A DNA stretch of 64,000 nucleotides. Origin: Capnocytophaga sp. oral taxon 863 str. F0517. GTDB lineage: Bacteria; Bacteroidota; Bacteroidia; Flavobacteriales; Flavobacteriaceae. The translations under genes were made by a program, and so were the position numbers. The notes under the pieces are model-generated. The model searched no databases. It was not told where the DNA came from and saw only the letters and a program-made list of their open reading frames with translations. The stretch covers positions 91,802-155,801 of the forward strand of contig NZ_KE992117.1 of assembly GCF_000466425.1 (NCBI RefSeq), in the 5' to 3' direction. This document shows, piece after piece, positions 16,003 to 25,241 of the stretch. Position 1 is the first letter of the stretch; every line of letters starts with the position of its first letter.

Positions 16003-17781
16003 ATGAAGGATGTAACACGCCTATTCGATATTCCTTTTTATCAATTAGAGCAATATCCAATAGAGAATGCCTTAGTCACCAAATATAATGAAAAATGGAC
16101 TCCTATTTCCTCTGGGGAATATGTAGATCGGATCAACCAAGTAAGCAGGGCCTTATTGCGATTAGGGGTGAAGCCTAAGGATAAGGTAGCCATGGTCTCG
16201 TCCAATAATCGTACCGAATGGCATATTTTGGATATGGCCATTATGCAGATAGGTGCCTACAATGTTCCTATTTACCCAACGATCCCTAAGGAAGATTACA
16301 TATATATCTTCAACCATGCAGAGGTAAAGTATTGCTTTGTTTCGGACAAAGACTTATATGAGAAAGCCTCCAGTATCGCCACGGAAGTGCCCACCTTGGA
16401 GGAAATACTTTCCTTCGATGCTATAGAGGGAGTACAGGGCTGGAGCGAATTACTCTCTTTAGGAAAGGACTCCGCTAACCAATCCGAAGTAGAAGCCCTC
16501 AAGGCTAAGATACAAGGCACGGATATGGCTACTATTATCTATACTTCAGGAACGACAGGACGTCCTAAAGGGGTGATGCTCTCCCATGAGAATATCCTAA
16601 GCAATATCAAGAACTGCCAATCCCGAGTACCTGTAAAGCCAGGGGATGTTTGCTTGAGCTTCCTGCCCGTATGTCATATCTTTGAGCGCATGCTCACTTA
16701 TCTTTACCAATACAATGGTATTCGGCTATACTTTGCCGAGTCCTTTGAGAAGGTAGCGGTAAATATCAATGAGGTAAAGCCAAGACTTATCACCGTTGTT
16801 CCTCGAGTTGTAGAAAAGGTTTTTGACAGTATCTACAACAAAGGGATTGCCCTTTCGGGTATAGCTAAGCGTTTGTTCTTTTGGGCTTTGCAATTGGGCT
16901 ACCGCTATGGACCCTATGATAAAAATGGCTGGTGGTACTCCCTACAGCTTAAGATAGCCCGCAAACTGATCTTCTCCAAGTGGAAAAAAGCCTTAGGAGG
17001 TCACTTGCAGATGATTTGTGGAAGTGCAGTGCTACAACCACGCTTGGTCAGAGTATTCTCTGCGGCTGGTATTCCCATATGGGAAGGCTATGGACTTACA
17101 GAAACAGCACCTGTAATCTCGGTAAACTGTGAGCGTGGGCATCTTTGGAAGGTAGGTACTATAGGAAAACCCATAGATAATATAGTGGTAAAAATTGCCG
17201 AAGATGGCGAAATCCTCTGCAAAGGTGCCAATGTGATGCTGGGTTACTACAAAAATGAGCAGCAGACCAAAGAAGCTATTGACCAAGATGGATTTTTCCA
17301 CACCGGAGACATTGGTATATTGGATGAAGAAGGCTTTTTGACTATCACAGACCGTAAAAAAGAGATGTTCAAAACCTCAGGAGGGAAGTATATAGCCCCC
17401 CAATATATAGAAAACAAGCTCAAACAATCCCGATTCATAGAACAAGCTATGGTCGTAGGAGAAGGTGAAAAGATGCCTGCGGCGTTCATCCAACCCAATT
17501 TTGCTTTCGTTCGTGAATGGCTCAAGCGACACGGAGAAACAGCAACCCTAAGCCAAGAGGCTTTAGCCAAGGATCCTCGCGTACATGAGCGCATCGGGCA
17601 AGAGATAGAGCGTATCAATAAACGATTGGGCAAGTGGGAGCAAGTAAAAGTATTCGGACTTACCTCCGATGAGTGGAGTATAGATGCCGGACACCTCACC
17701 CCTACCCTGAAACTCAAGCGCCGCATCATCCTTGAGAAATACAAGGATATGTACAATACCCTTTACAACAAAGAATCTTAG
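16003..17781 (+). CDS. Long-chain fatty acid-CoA ligase (AMP-binding)
   Basis: 592 residues of the ANL superfamily; it activates a fatty acid with ATP to an acyl-AMP, then a CoA thioester. Motifs in order: P-loop TIIYTSGTTGRPKGVMLSHE, FLPVCHIFER, YGLTETAPVISVN, DGFFHTGDIG, and the hinge/catalytic-lysine region TDRKKEMFKTSGGKYIAPQ. The insert around 270-330 (WALQLGYRYGPYDKNGWWY) is typical of bacterial long-chain enzymes of the FadD15/AMP-dependent type. It probably heads a run of same-strand genes with 14- and 9-bp gaps to the next two. Confidence 0.94.
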   Translation: MKDVTRLFDIPFYQLEQYPIENALVTKYNEKWTPISSGEYVDRINQVSRALLRLGVKPKDKVAMVSSNNRTEWHILDMAIMQIGAYNVPIYPTIPKEDYIYIFNHAEVKYCFVSDKDLYEKASSIATEVPTLEEILSFDAIEGVQGWSELLSLGKDSANQSEVEALKAKIQGTDMATIIYTSGTTGRPKGVMLSHENILSNIKNCQSRVPVKPGDVCLSFLPVCHIFERMLTYLYQYNGIRLYFAESFEKVAVNINEVKPRLITVVPRVVEKVFDSIYNKGIALSGIAKRLFFWALQLGYRYGPYDKNGWWYSLQLKIARKLIFSKWKKALGGHLQMICGSAVLQPRLVRVFSAAGIPIWEGYGLTETAPVISVNCERGHLWKVGTIGKPIDNIVVKIAEDGEILCKGANVMLGYYKNEQQTKEAIDQDGFFHTGDIGILDEEGFLTITDRKKEMFKTSGGKYIAPQYIENKLKQSRFIEQAMVVGEGEKMPAAFIQPNFAFVREWLKRHGETATLSQEALAKDPRVHERIGQEIERINKRLGKWEQVKVFGLTSDEWSIDAGHLTPTLKLKRRIILEKYKDMYNTLYNKES

Positions 17782-17795
17782 AAAATATTCATTAT

Positions 17796-18311
17796 ATGAT
17801 ATATCGATTTAGAGTAATTTTGGACGTGGATACCGATGTATTCCGCGATATAGAAGTGGAAAGCCATATCAACTTAGAGGATTTTCACAAATGTATTTCT
17901 ACTTCCTTCGGGTTCAATGGGGAAGAAATGGCCTCTTTCTACAAGAGTGATGAAGACTGGAATCAGGGAGAGGAATATAGTCTTTTTGATACCGAAGGAG
18001 ATACTCCTGTGATGGCCGATACCATCTTGGAATCCGTTATGGATGAGGATAACCGCCACTTCCTCTATGTATATGATTTCTACAACATGTGGACTTTCTT
18101 CGTAGATCTGAAGGAGATTGCTCCCGAGGTAGAAGGCGTTAGCTATCCTCATATCCTTGCCTCTCATGGGTTTGTCCCTGCGGATGCCCCTGAGAAGAAC
18201 TTCGTGGCGGAGGATTTTGATGAGTTCGATTCGGAATTCAATGACTTTGAATTTGATCAAGATGAGTTCGACGAATACCATGGCTATAGTGAGGACGAAT
18301 ATTACTCTTAA
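17796..18311 (+). CDS. pRiA4b ORF-3-like protein with acidic tail
   Basis: 171 residues. The N-terminal two thirds (YRFRVILDVDTDVFRDIEV, LEDFHKCISTSFGFNGEEMA, LYVYDFYNMWTFFVDLK) match the plasmid pRiA4b ORF-3 / IS1096 TnpR-like fold, whose function is unknown. The last ~40 residues are extremely acidic (Asp, Glu, Phe, Tyr), a tail common in Bacteroidota members. No transposase lies nearby, so this is a housekeeping member rather than a mobile-element gene. It sits between the acyl-CoA ligase and a rhomboid protease. Confidence 0.75.
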   Translation: MIYRFRVILDVDTDVFRDIEVESHINLEDFHKCISTSFGFNGEEMASFYKSDEDWNQGEEYSLFDTEGDTPVMADTILESVMDEDNRHFLYVYDFYNMWTFFVDLKEIAPEVEGVSYPHILASHGFVPADAPEKNFVAEDFDEFDSEFNDFEFDQDEFDEYHGYSEDEYYS

Positions 18312-18320
18312 GCCTAAGAA

Positions 18321-18950
18321 ATGATTACCGATATCCTCTTCTATAGTATACTTATCCTTACTATAGGCATCAGTTATTATGGCTTTACCCATGAGGCTTT
18401 CTTCAGGCGCTATATGTTCAATGTCAAGGCCGTACAAGGGGGAGACTACCTACGCCTGCTCTCAGCGGGCTTTCTGCATGCTGGGTGGGAGCACTTGATA
18501 TTCAATATGATATCTCTTTTCTTCTTCCATCGTATCATCATTGAGGAAATGGGAGCAGGAGTTTTTATGCTTATCTATTTGGGAGCTATTGTCTTAGGAA
18601 ATTTATTTTGCTCATACTTATACCGAAAGCAGCCCTATTATTCGGCCATAGGAGCCTCTGGAGGGGTCTCAGGAATTATTTTCGCAGCCATAGCCCTCAT
18701 GCCACAACTAAGGGTCAATTTTATCCCTGGTTGGCTCTTTGGTACCATCTATTTCGGTTATTCTGTATACCAAATGCTCCATCCCCGAGAGGGAGACAAT
18801 GTAGGACATGCCGCCCACTTGGGAGGGGCTGTCTTTGGAATCCTTGTCATTGGCCTCTTTGAACCCCTACTTATTTTTGAACACGCCCTCTACTTAGGGA
18901 TAATGGCGCTCCCCTTAGGATATATGGGGTACCGCTTGTTAGAAAAATAA
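18321..18950 (+). CDS. Rhomboid-family intramembrane serine protease
   Basis: 209 residues with six or seven hydrophobic helices. Catalytic pieces are clear: HLIFNMISLFFF (TM2 His-x-x-x-Asn), the GASGGVSG serine motif in TM4, and GHAAHLGGAVFG with the catalytic His in TM6. It cleaves single-pass membrane substrates within the bilayer; targets are unknown. It starts 9 bp after the preceding gene. Confidence 0.93.
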   Translation: MITDILFYSILILTIGISYYGFTHEAFFRRYMFNVKAVQGGDYLRLLSAGFLHAGWEHLIFNMISLFFFHRIIIEEMGAGVFMLIYLGAIVLGNLFCSYLYRKQPYYSAIGASGGVSGIIFAAIALMPQLRVNFIPGWLFGTIYFGYSVYQMLHPREGDNVGHAAHLGGAVFGILVIGLFEPLLIFEHALYLGIMALPLGYMGYRLLEK

Positions 18951-18965
18951 TTTTGCCTATCTTTG
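18936..18965 (+). promoter_or_regulatory. Promoter of the nucleoid-associated protein gene
   Basis: TTG at 18936-18938 and TATCTTTG at 18958-18965 with 19 bp between. It overlaps the rhomboid stop codon. Confidence 0.7.
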
Positions 18966-18987
18966 CGCCCTCTTTAACCCTTAAAAA

Positions 18988-20112
18988 ATGTTAGACCTCT
19001 TTAATACCCAAATAGAATCCCTCTCCATCCATCAGGTAGGGAATATGCAGAAGGGAGAAAACCTCTTTCTCTCCCAACAGCCCTACGCCCTAAACGATCA
19101 GATTACCAGCGTACTGAAGGAATATTTTCTGAAATCCTTTAGGGAAAAGGAGGAAAACTATATGCGGTTTGTCAATGAAACCTCCTTGGAGTTCAACGAA
19201 ATGTTCTCTATCGCTTATGAGATTTTCGCCAATCCCAGCACCATCCATAGCCATTCGCTACGTATAGCCCAACTGTTATACGAACAATCAAATCATCCGC
19301 ATATCAAGTCTGGAGAGCTATATGTAGCCTACCTTACTCATATCACCTTGGACAACACCAAGGTAGAAGCCATTGGAATCTTTAAGTCGGAGATGAAACA
19401 GAACTTTCTTCAATTCGAACAGGAACAAAACCAATTGGACATTCTTTTAGAAGAAGGCGTGAATGTAAATCGCTTGGATAAGGGATGTCTTATCTTCAAT
19501 GTCAATGAAGAAGGTGGTTACAAAATTCTTTCGATAGATAGCAACCGCTATGATACCAAGTACTGGACAGAACAGTTCTTAGGAATCGATGTGCTTGCCG
19601 ATGATGCTTTCTTTACCAAGAAATACCTCAAGATGTGCCAGGACTTTGCCAAAGAAGTTGTCCTCCCTACCGAGGGAAAACAGGAGGAGATCCTATTTAT
19701 GAACCGTGCCGTGAATCACTTTGCCAAAAACGATGAATTCGAGGAGACTCATTTCCTCAACGAAGTATTGGGAGACAAGGTGTTCAAAAAAGAATTTGCC
19801 GCTCATGAGGACGACGAAGACCAAAGCCCTAAGGAAGGCTATATGGATCTGATTCCTGAATTTCACAACTTCAAGGAAACCAAGGGAAAGAAATACTATA
19901 TAGAGGATGTCTCCTCCTTCCCGATTGTCAACAAAGCCGTATCGGATATGCGCAAGAAAATCAAAAACATCATAGATCTGGATACCAATGTACAGATCCG
20001 TATGGACTTCATCAACCCTGAATCAGCTGAAAAATTTGTAGAAAAGGGCTGGGACGAAGAACGCGGTATGTTCTACTACCTTATTTATTTTAACGAAGAG
20101 AAAAAAAGCTAA
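18988..20112 (+). CDS. Nucleoid-associated protein (NdpA/YejK family)
   Basis: 374 residues, the usual length for the 37-kDa nucleoid-associated family. Visible family features: the N-terminal IESLSIHQVGNMQKGENLFL, HSLRIAQLLYEQSNHPHIKSG, LYVAYLTHITLDN and KGWDEERGMFYYLIYFNE at the C-terminus. Members bind DNA and localise to the nucleoid; the molecular role is not well defined. Its stop overlaps the pabB ATG by 1 bp (TAATG), which suggests co-transcription, but the functional link to folate genes is probably accidental. Confidence 0.85.
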   Translation: MLDLFNTQIESLSIHQVGNMQKGENLFLSQQPYALNDQITSVLKEYFLKSFREKEENYMRFVNETSLEFNEMFSIAYEIFANPSTIHSHSLRIAQLLYEQSNHPHIKSGELYVAYLTHITLDNTKVEAIGIFKSEMKQNFLQFEQEQNQLDILLEEGVNVNRLDKGCLIFNVNEEGGYKILSIDSNRYDTKYWTEQFLGIDVLADDAFFTKKYLKMCQDFAKEVVLPTEGKQEEILFMNRAVNHFAKNDEFEETHFLNEVLGDKVFKKEFAAHEDDEDQSPKEGYMDLIPEFHNFKETKGKKYYIEDVSSFPIVNKAVSDMRKKIKNIIDLDTNVQIRMDFINPESAEKFVEKGWDEERGMFYYLIYFNEEKKS

Positions 20113-21062
20113 TGAATACACTTCCCCAATGGGCTAAAACGCTCAATCAATTAGGAGAGAAACGCACTCCTTGTTTTTTTGTCATCAATTATCAAGGAAC
20201 TTCGGGAGAGGTATTTCCGCTGTCAGCCTTACCAAAAGATATCCTATTCTCTTTCTCTGAAGAAAAAGCAGCTGTTTCCAATCCTATTCTCATAGAAAAG
20301 CACCCTATTCCCTACCCTATTTTCGAAAAATCTTTTCAAAAGGTATTTTCTCACTTAGAAAAAGGAGATACAGCACTTATCAACCTCACTTTTGCTACAG
20401 AAATAGATGCTGTAGATCTAAATAAAGTATATCAGAATGCTAAGGCCAAATATAAAATCCTTTACAAAGATGAATGGGTATGTTTTTCCCCTGAAATCTT
20501 TGTAAAAATAGAAGCAGATCGCATAAAAACCTATCCTATGAAGGGAACCATCAGTGCTACCTTGCCCGATGCGGAATCCTTGTTGCTAAACAATCCAAAA
20601 GAGATTGATGAACACAAAAAAGTGGTTGCTCTACTTTCTACAGACTTAGCTCATGTAGCCACCGATATACATGTAAGTAAGTTTCGCTATGTAGATGTTA
20701 TAGAAAAGTCCACAGGCAATCTGCTACAGACCAGTTCAGAGATTATAGGAACGCTTCAGAGTGATTGGCAGGCACATTTAGGAGAAATCTTAGCCAAACT
20801 TCTTCCTGCTGGTTCGATCTGTGGAACACCAAGGGAGAAAACTATGGAAATCATTCGCGAAGCAGAAACTTATCAGAGAGGTTATTATACAGGAATTGCT
20901 GGTATATTCGATGGAGAATCTCTTGATACCTGTGTGTTAATCCGATTTATCGAACGTATAGGAGACAAATTCTATTATAAAAGTGGTGCAGGCATTACTG
21001 CACAGAGCAAGCCTGAAAGTGAATATAAAGAAATATTGGAAAAAATATATATTCCCAACTAA
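20112..21062 (+). CDS. pabB: Aminodeoxychorismate synthase component I
   Basis: 316 residues, the short form covering the chorismate-binding domain. YPMKGTISAT corresponds to the P-I-K-G-T motif whose Lys is characteristic of PabB, while anthranilate synthases have Ala. LPAGSICGTPREKTMEIIREAE and YYTGIAGIFDG are the conserved catalytic region. It converts chorismate plus ammonia to aminodeoxychorismate in folate synthesis; the glutaminase subunit is not nearby. pabC follows after 3 bp. Confidence 0.88.
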   Translation: MNTLPQWAKTLNQLGEKRTPCFFVINYQGTSGEVFPLSALPKDILFSFSEEKAAVSNPILIEKHPIPYPIFEKSFQKVFSHLEKGDTALINLTFATEIDAVDLNKVYQNAKAKYKILYKDEWVCFSPEIFVKIEADRIKTYPMKGTISATLPDAESLLLNNPKEIDEHKKVVALLSTDLAHVATDIHVSKFRYVDVIEKSTGNLLQTSSEIIGTLQSDWQAHLGEILAKLLPAGSICGTPREKTMEIIREAETYQRGYYTGIAGIFDGESLDTCVLIRFIERIGDKFYYKSGAGITAQSKPESEYKEILEKIYIPN

Positions 21063-21065
21063 AAC

Positions 21066-21692
21066 ATGCAAGAAAATAAGTTTATAGAGACCCTAAAATT
21101 GTTAGATGGTCATGTTTTTCATATCGAATATCACCAAGAACGCTTAAGGAATACTTTTTCTCACTTTTTCAGTGATGAAAAAGTATTTTCTTTAGAAACT
21201 ATTCTAAGCGATACCATTCTTCCGACAAAAGGAAAATACAAAATTCGCTTCGTATATGATGCTTCTTCTTATTTTTTAGAAATACTTCCCTATCAAACAG
21301 CCACTATCCATTCCATAAGCTGTGTGGAGGTCGGAGATATGACCTATTCCTACAAATTTTTAGATAGAGAAGCACTTAACCAACTTAAAAAAGAAGCCCC
21401 AACCGATGAGGTTATCTTCATAAAGGAAGGAATGGTCACCGATAGCAGTTATGCCAATTTGGTATTCTCTGATGGGGTCAAGTGGTATACCCCTACTACT
21501 TTCTTGCTTAATGGCACTTGCCGACAACGACTTTTGAAAGAAGGGAAGATAGAAGAACGCCCCATATTCCAAGAAGATATCACCTCCTTTAGGTATATAG
21601 GGCTTATCAATGCTATGTTGGACTTAGGAGAGCTTATCCTACCACTTGATCACTACACTTCCCCAAGTGAAACCACTACCGAAGGCTGCTAA
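21066..21692 (+). CDS. pabC: Class IV aminotransferase, probable aminodeoxychorismate lyase
   Basis: 208 residues, shorter than the typical ~270, with the N-terminal domain reduced. The PLP Lys is likely in TYSYKFLDREAL; DSSYANLVF and LLNGTCRQRLL are the PLP phosphate-site motifs of fold type IV. Position directly after pabB points to aminodeoxychorismate lyase, which releases pyruvate to give p-aminobenzoate. Its last 54 bp, encoding a Thr/Ser-rich tail, overlap the 3' end of fabH on the other strand. Confidence 0.83.
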   Translation: MQENKFIETLKLLDGHVFHIEYHQERLRNTFSHFFSDEKVFSLETILSDTILPTKGKYKIRFVYDASSYFLEILPYQTATIHSISCVEVGDMTYSYKFLDREALNQLKKEAPTDEVIFIKEGMVTDSSYANLVFSDGVKWYTPTTFLLNGTCRQRLLKEGKIEERPIFQEDITSFRYIGLINAMLDLGELILPLDHYTSPSETTTEGC

Positions 21693-22646
21693 GAGTACCG
21701 TATCATCCTCCTTGATACGCCCTTGTTCCACTGCTTCGGCTAAGGCTATCGCTATAGAAGCCGCTGTGGTATTGCCATATCGTTGGATATTGTTGAATAC
21801 TTGTGCATCAGAGAGCTTGAATTTCTGTTGGATAAACTGCGCTATACGCAGGTTGGCCTGATGAGGTATGAATAAGTCTATATCGCTTTCGGAGAGCTTA
21901 TTGGTCTTAAGGGCTTCGATAATTACTTCCGAGAAGCGTACCACTGCATTTTTGAATACAAACTGCCCATTCATATAAGGAAAATAAGAAGTGTCTTCGG
22001 GGTCATTCTCCTTCAGAAGATCGGTCACCCACTTCTTCCCTACTCCAGGGGTGATGATTGCCAATTCTTCAGCATGGGCTCCTTCACTATGTAGGTGAGA
22101 GGAGAGAATACCCTTTCCTTGTTTTTCAGAGCGGGAAAGCACCGCGGCACCTGCTCCATCCCCAAAGAGTACAGCCATATTGCGCCCGCGAGTGGTAAGG
22201 TCTAAGGCAGGCGACTGCATCTCGGAGGCTATAACTAAGATATTCTTATACATTCCTGTCTTGATAAACTGATCGGCTACCGATAAGGCATAGATAAAGC
22301 CTGAACACTGGTTGCGAATATCCAAAGCCCCTACCGTATTAAGGCCTAATTCTCGCTGTGCCAAAACCCCACAACCTGGGAAATAATAATCAGGACTGAG
22401 AGTAGCAAAAATCAAAAAATCAATATCTTCCTTGGCTATATGCGCTTTTTCCATAGCCATTTGAGCCGCACGTACCCCCATAGAAGTGGTCGTATCCTTA
22501 CCACGGGTTGCAAAATGCCGCTGCTGTATACCAGTACGCTCTTGAATCCAAGCATCAGAAGTGTCCATGAGCTTGGAGAGGTCATCATTGGTCACCACAT
22601 TTTCAGGCACATAATACCCTGTACCTGTGATAATAGAGTTATACAT
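21639..22646 (-). CDS. fabH: 3-oxoacyl-ACP synthase III
   Basis: 335 residues with the complete KAS III triad: Cys in RNQCSGFIYALSVADQ, His in FIPHQANLRI, and Asn in YGNTTAASI. The C-terminal GSGFTWGSVVIKW is characteristic. It condenses acetyl-CoA (or branched starters) with malonyl-ACP to start fatty-acid synthesis. It stands alone, between the sucC terminator upstream and pabC, with which it overlaps tail to tail. I see no TAnnTTTG element at the start. Confidence 0.94.
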   Translation of the reverse strand: MYNSIITGTGYYVPENVVTNDDLSKLMDTSDAWIQERTGIQQRHFATRGKDTTTSMGVRAAQMAMEKAHIAKEDIDFLIFATLSPDYYFPGCGVLAQRELGLNTVGALDIRNQCSGFIYALSVADQFIKTGMYKNILVIASEMQSPALDLTTRGRNMAVLFGDGAGAAVLSRSEKQGKGILSSHLHSEGAHAEELAIITPGVGKKWVTDLLKENDPEDTSYFPYMNGQFVFKNAVVRFSEVIIEALKTNKLSESDIDLFIPHQANLRIAQFIQQKFKLSDAQVFNNIQRYGNTTAASIAIALAEAVEQGRIKEDDTVLLAAFGSGFTWGSVVIKW

Positions 22647-22663
22647 AAGCTATTATATTAAAA

Positions 22664-22690
22664 AGAAAGCCTTGACAAGCAAGGCTTTCT
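22664..22690 (-). terminator. Intrinsic terminator of sucC
   Basis: AGAAAGCCTTG and CAAGGCTTTCT (11 bp, 5-nt loop) followed on the minus strand by TTTTAAT. It separates sucC from fabH. Confidence 0.85.
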
Positions 22691-22707
22691 AAGGATAAAT
22701 TGTAATT

Positions 22708-23901
22708 TTACTTCAATACTTCTTTTACTTTGTCGGCTGCTTCCTGAAATTGGATGGCAGAATGTACCGCAAGGCCAGACTTATCAATCAATTCTTTAGC
22801 AATTTCAGCATTGGTTCCTTGCAAACGTACAATAATAGGCACCTTAATGTCGGCTCCCATATTCTTATATGCATCTACAATACCTTGAGCTACACGATCA
22901 CAACGCACAATACCACCGAATATATTCACTAAAATAGCCTTTACGTTGGGGTCTTTAAGGATGATACGGAAGGCTGTTTCCACACGTGCAGCATCGGCAG
23001 TACCTCCTACATCCAAGAAGTTGGCTGGTTCACCTCCTGCTTGCTTAATCAAGTCCATAGTAGCCATCGCCAATCCAGCTCCATTGACCATACAGCCCAC
23101 ATTACCGTCGAGGTCTACATAGTTCAATCCAGCGGCCTTAGCCTCTACTTCGATAGGACGTTCCTCACGAGTATCACGCAATTCGGCATAGTCTTTGTGG
23201 CGATAGAGGGCATTGTCATCAATTGTCACCTTAGCATCTACAGCCAATATCTTATTATCGGAAGTCTTCAAAACAGGATTAATCTCAAAAAGGCTTGCAT
23301 CAGAAGAGATATAAGCTTTGTAGAGAGCTGTTACGAACTTTACCATTTCCTTGAAGGCTTCTCCTTCGAGTCCTAAGTTAAAAGCTACATTTCTTGCTTG
23401 GAAAGGGAGCAGTCCTAATTCGGGGTCTATCTCCTCGGTAAAGATCAGATGAGGTGTTTTTTCAGCTACGGTTTCTATATCCATACCTCCTTCGGTAGAA
23501 TACATAATCATATTCTTTCCTTTGGCACGATTGAGCAGTACGGACATATAGAATTCTTTTGGTTCGGTTTCCCCTGGATAGAATACATCTTCGGCAATAA
23601 GTACCTGATGTACTTTTTTCCCTTCCTTAGGAGTCTGTGGAGTGACGAGGTTCATTCCGATAATCTGAGAAGAGATTTCTTTAACTTGGTCTAAGTTTTT
23701 AGCCAATTTCACTCCTCCTCCTTTACCACGTCCACCTGCATGGATTTGAGCTTTTACCACATACCATTGGGTACCAGTGTCTTGAGTTAGTTTTTCAGCA
23801 GCTTTCACGGCCTCATCGGCTGTAGCGGCTACCACACCACGCTGTATGCGCACTCCGAACCCTGAGAGGATTTCCTTTGCTTGATATTCGTGTAAATTCA
23901 T
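22708..23901 (-). CDS. sucC: Succinate-CoA ligase, ADP-forming, beta subunit
   Basis: 397 residues, normal length. The ATP-grasp domain starts [11 protein letters not shown], then [26 protein letters not shown] and [10 protein letters not shown] carry metal ligands, and [16 protein letters not shown] with [15 protein letters not shown] form the CoA-side domain. It makes succinate and ATP from succinyl-CoA in the TCA cycle. The alpha-subunit gene (sucD) is not adjacent, so the enzyme is encoded at two loci. Confidence 0.97.
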   Translation of the reverse strand: MNLHEYQAKEILSGFGVRIQRGVVAATADEAVKAAEKLTQDTGTQWYVVKAQIHAGGRGKGGGVKLAKNLDQVKEISSQIIGMNLVTPQTPKEGKKVHQVLIAEDVFYPGETEPKEFYMSVLLNRAKGKNMIMYSTEGGMDIETVAEKTPHLIFTEEIDPELGLLPFQARNVAFNLGLEGEAFKEMVKFVTALYKAYISSDASLFEINPVLKTSDNKILAVDAKVTIDDNALYRHKDYAELRDTREERPIEVEAKAAGLNYVDLDGNVGCMVNGAGLAMATMDLIKQAGGEPANFLDVGGTADAARVETAFRIILKDPNVKAILVNIFGGIVRCDRVAQGIVDAYKNMGADIKVPIIVRLQGTNAEIAKELIDKSGLAVHSAIQFQEAADKVKEVLK

Positions 23902-23923
23902 AATATAACTTTATTTGTAGTTG

Positions 23924-23931
23924 CAAATTTA
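23924..23931 (-). promoter_or_regulatory. -7 element of sucC
   Basis: TAAATTTG on the minus strand, 22 bp before the ATG. Confidence 0.55.
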
Positions 23932-24003
23932 CAAAAAAATAATGACATAACCTATGATTTTCTATTATTTTTTCACGAGCAAAATCTCAATAGAAAACAG
24001 CGC

Positions 24004-24363
24004 TTAGTCGGACAAGGAAAATTGTTTTAGCAAGGCTGCTACCAAAGTGTACATTTGCTCATAAGAAATCAGCTCCTGACCCATATAGATAAAAGCCAAG
24101 GAATAGGAATGTTCTAAGGAAGATAGCTGGTGTTTTTCCCTGCGATAGCTCTCCCTAATGAGCCGCTTGATACGGTTCCTATCCACTGCTCTTTTGAGTT
24201 TTCTCTTAGGGACACTTATGAGCAACTGAGTAGGCGCCTGCTCTTTGTCCAAGGAAAGATAGAGGAGCTTCAAGGGATACTTTTTGAGACTCTTTCCCTG
24301 CTCGAAAAGGGCTTGTATCCTATGATAATTACACAATCTGTCTGTTTTAGGAAAACAATTCAT
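24004..24363 (-). CDS. rnpA: Ribonuclease P protein component
   Basis: 119 residues. The RNR signature AVDRNRIKRLIRESYR and the SVPKRKLKRA strand are diagnostic. It binds RNase P RNA and helps process the 5' ends of tRNA precursors. Unlike in many bacteria it does not sit beside rpmH; here it follows the two-component system, from which it is separated by a terminator-like hairpin. Confidence 0.93.
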   Translation of the reverse strand: MNCFPKTDRLCNYHRIQALFEQGKSLKKYPLKLLYLSLDKEQAPTQLLISVPKRKLKRAVDRNRIKRLIRESYRREKHQLSSLEHSYSLAFIYMGQELISYEQMYTLVAALLKQFSLSD

Positions 24364-24397
24364 ATTTGGTGATAGGGATTAGGGATAAATAAAAAGT

Positions 24398-24432
24398 AAA
24401 AGGTAAAAAGATACCTTTACTTTTTACCTTTT
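24398..24432 (-). terminator. Terminator between the response-regulator gene and rnpA
   Basis: AAAAGGTAAAAAG and CTTTTTACCTTTT pair perfectly over 13 bp around a 9-nt loop. The stem is AT-rich; the sequence repeats the GTAAAAGGTAAAA word style seen again near 38.4 kb. Confidence 0.65.
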
Positions 24433-24457
24433 AACTAAATAAGTTTTTTACTTTAAT

Positions 24458-25183
24458 TTAAGCGTTTTCTTCTTCGTCTTCCTTACCGGTAAGTAGGCGG
24501 AAACCTTCTCCATGTATATTGACGATCTCTACATTTTCATCCTTTTTGAGGTACTTGCGGAGCTTAGCAATATATACGTCCATACTACGGGAAGTGAAGT
24601 AGTTGTCATCTTTCCATATTTTGTTAAGAGCGAGCTCACGTGGCATAAGGTCATTCTCATGTAGTGCCAATAGGCGTAGAAGCTCATTTTCCTTAGGAGA
24701 GAGTTTCAAAGGTTCCTCGTCCTTATAGCGAAGGAAACGAAGCTTAGAGTTGAGGAAGAAATCCCCTATTTGGAACTCAAATTTCTTGCTATCAATTACC
24801 GTATCGATAGATTTTCTTTGGAGCATTGCGCGGATTTTCATGAGCAATACTTCAGAGTCAAAAGGCTTGTTGAGATAGTCATCGGCTCCTGATTTGTAAC
24901 CTTTGATCACATCTTCACGCATAGTTCTTGCGGTAAGGAAAATAATAGGCACTTTCTCATTTTTCTCACGAATTTCTTTAGCAAGGGTAAAACCATCCTT
25001 ATAAGGCATCATTACGTCCAAGATGCACATATCATAAGGATCCTTACGGAACTTATCAAAGCCTTCCATCCCATTTTTAGCCAAGGTAACATCGAAGCCA
25101 CTCATGGATAGGTAATCTTTTAGTACAGTTCCAAAGTTGGGATCGTCTTCTACTAATAGAATTTTTTTATTAACTGCTTCCAT
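24458..25183 (-). CDS. OmpR-family response regulator (RprY-like)
   Basis: 241 residues. The receiver domain has acidic residues in LLVEDDPNFG, phospho-acceptor Asp in CILDVMMPYKDGF, and the switch Lys in YLNKPFDSEVLL. A winged-helix DNA-binding domain follows (LSPKENELLRLLALHENDL, YFTSRSMDVYIAKLRKYL). The kinase gene is 58 bp upstream on the same strand, so they form one two-component system. The pair resembles Bacteroides RprX/RprY; regulated genes are unknown. Confidence 0.92.
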   Translation of the reverse strand: MEAVNKKILLVEDDPNFGTVLKDYLSMSGFDVTLAKNGMEGFDKFRKDPYDMCILDVMMPYKDGFTLAKEIREKNEKVPIIFLTARTMREDVIKGYKSGADDYLNKPFDSEVLLMKIRAMLQRKSIDTVIDSKKFEFQIGDFFLNSKLRFLRYKDEEPLKLSPKENELLRLLALHENDLMPRELALNKIWKDDNYFTSRSMDVYIAKLRKYLKKDENVEIVNIHGEGFRLLTGKEDEEENA

Positions 25184-25241
25184 TATTTCAAATTTAAATT
25201 ATTATTTTTTTACGTTTATATATTATCAGTATTTTCTATAT

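Noticed and set aside
17247-17756. 169-codon minus-strand frame inside the acyl-CoA synthetase gene
   Set aside because: Shadow of the conserved C-terminal domain on the plus strand.
17874-18437. 187-codon minus-strand frame opposite the pRiA4b-like gene
   Set aside because: It is antisense to two well-supported genes and has no family resemblance or promoter.
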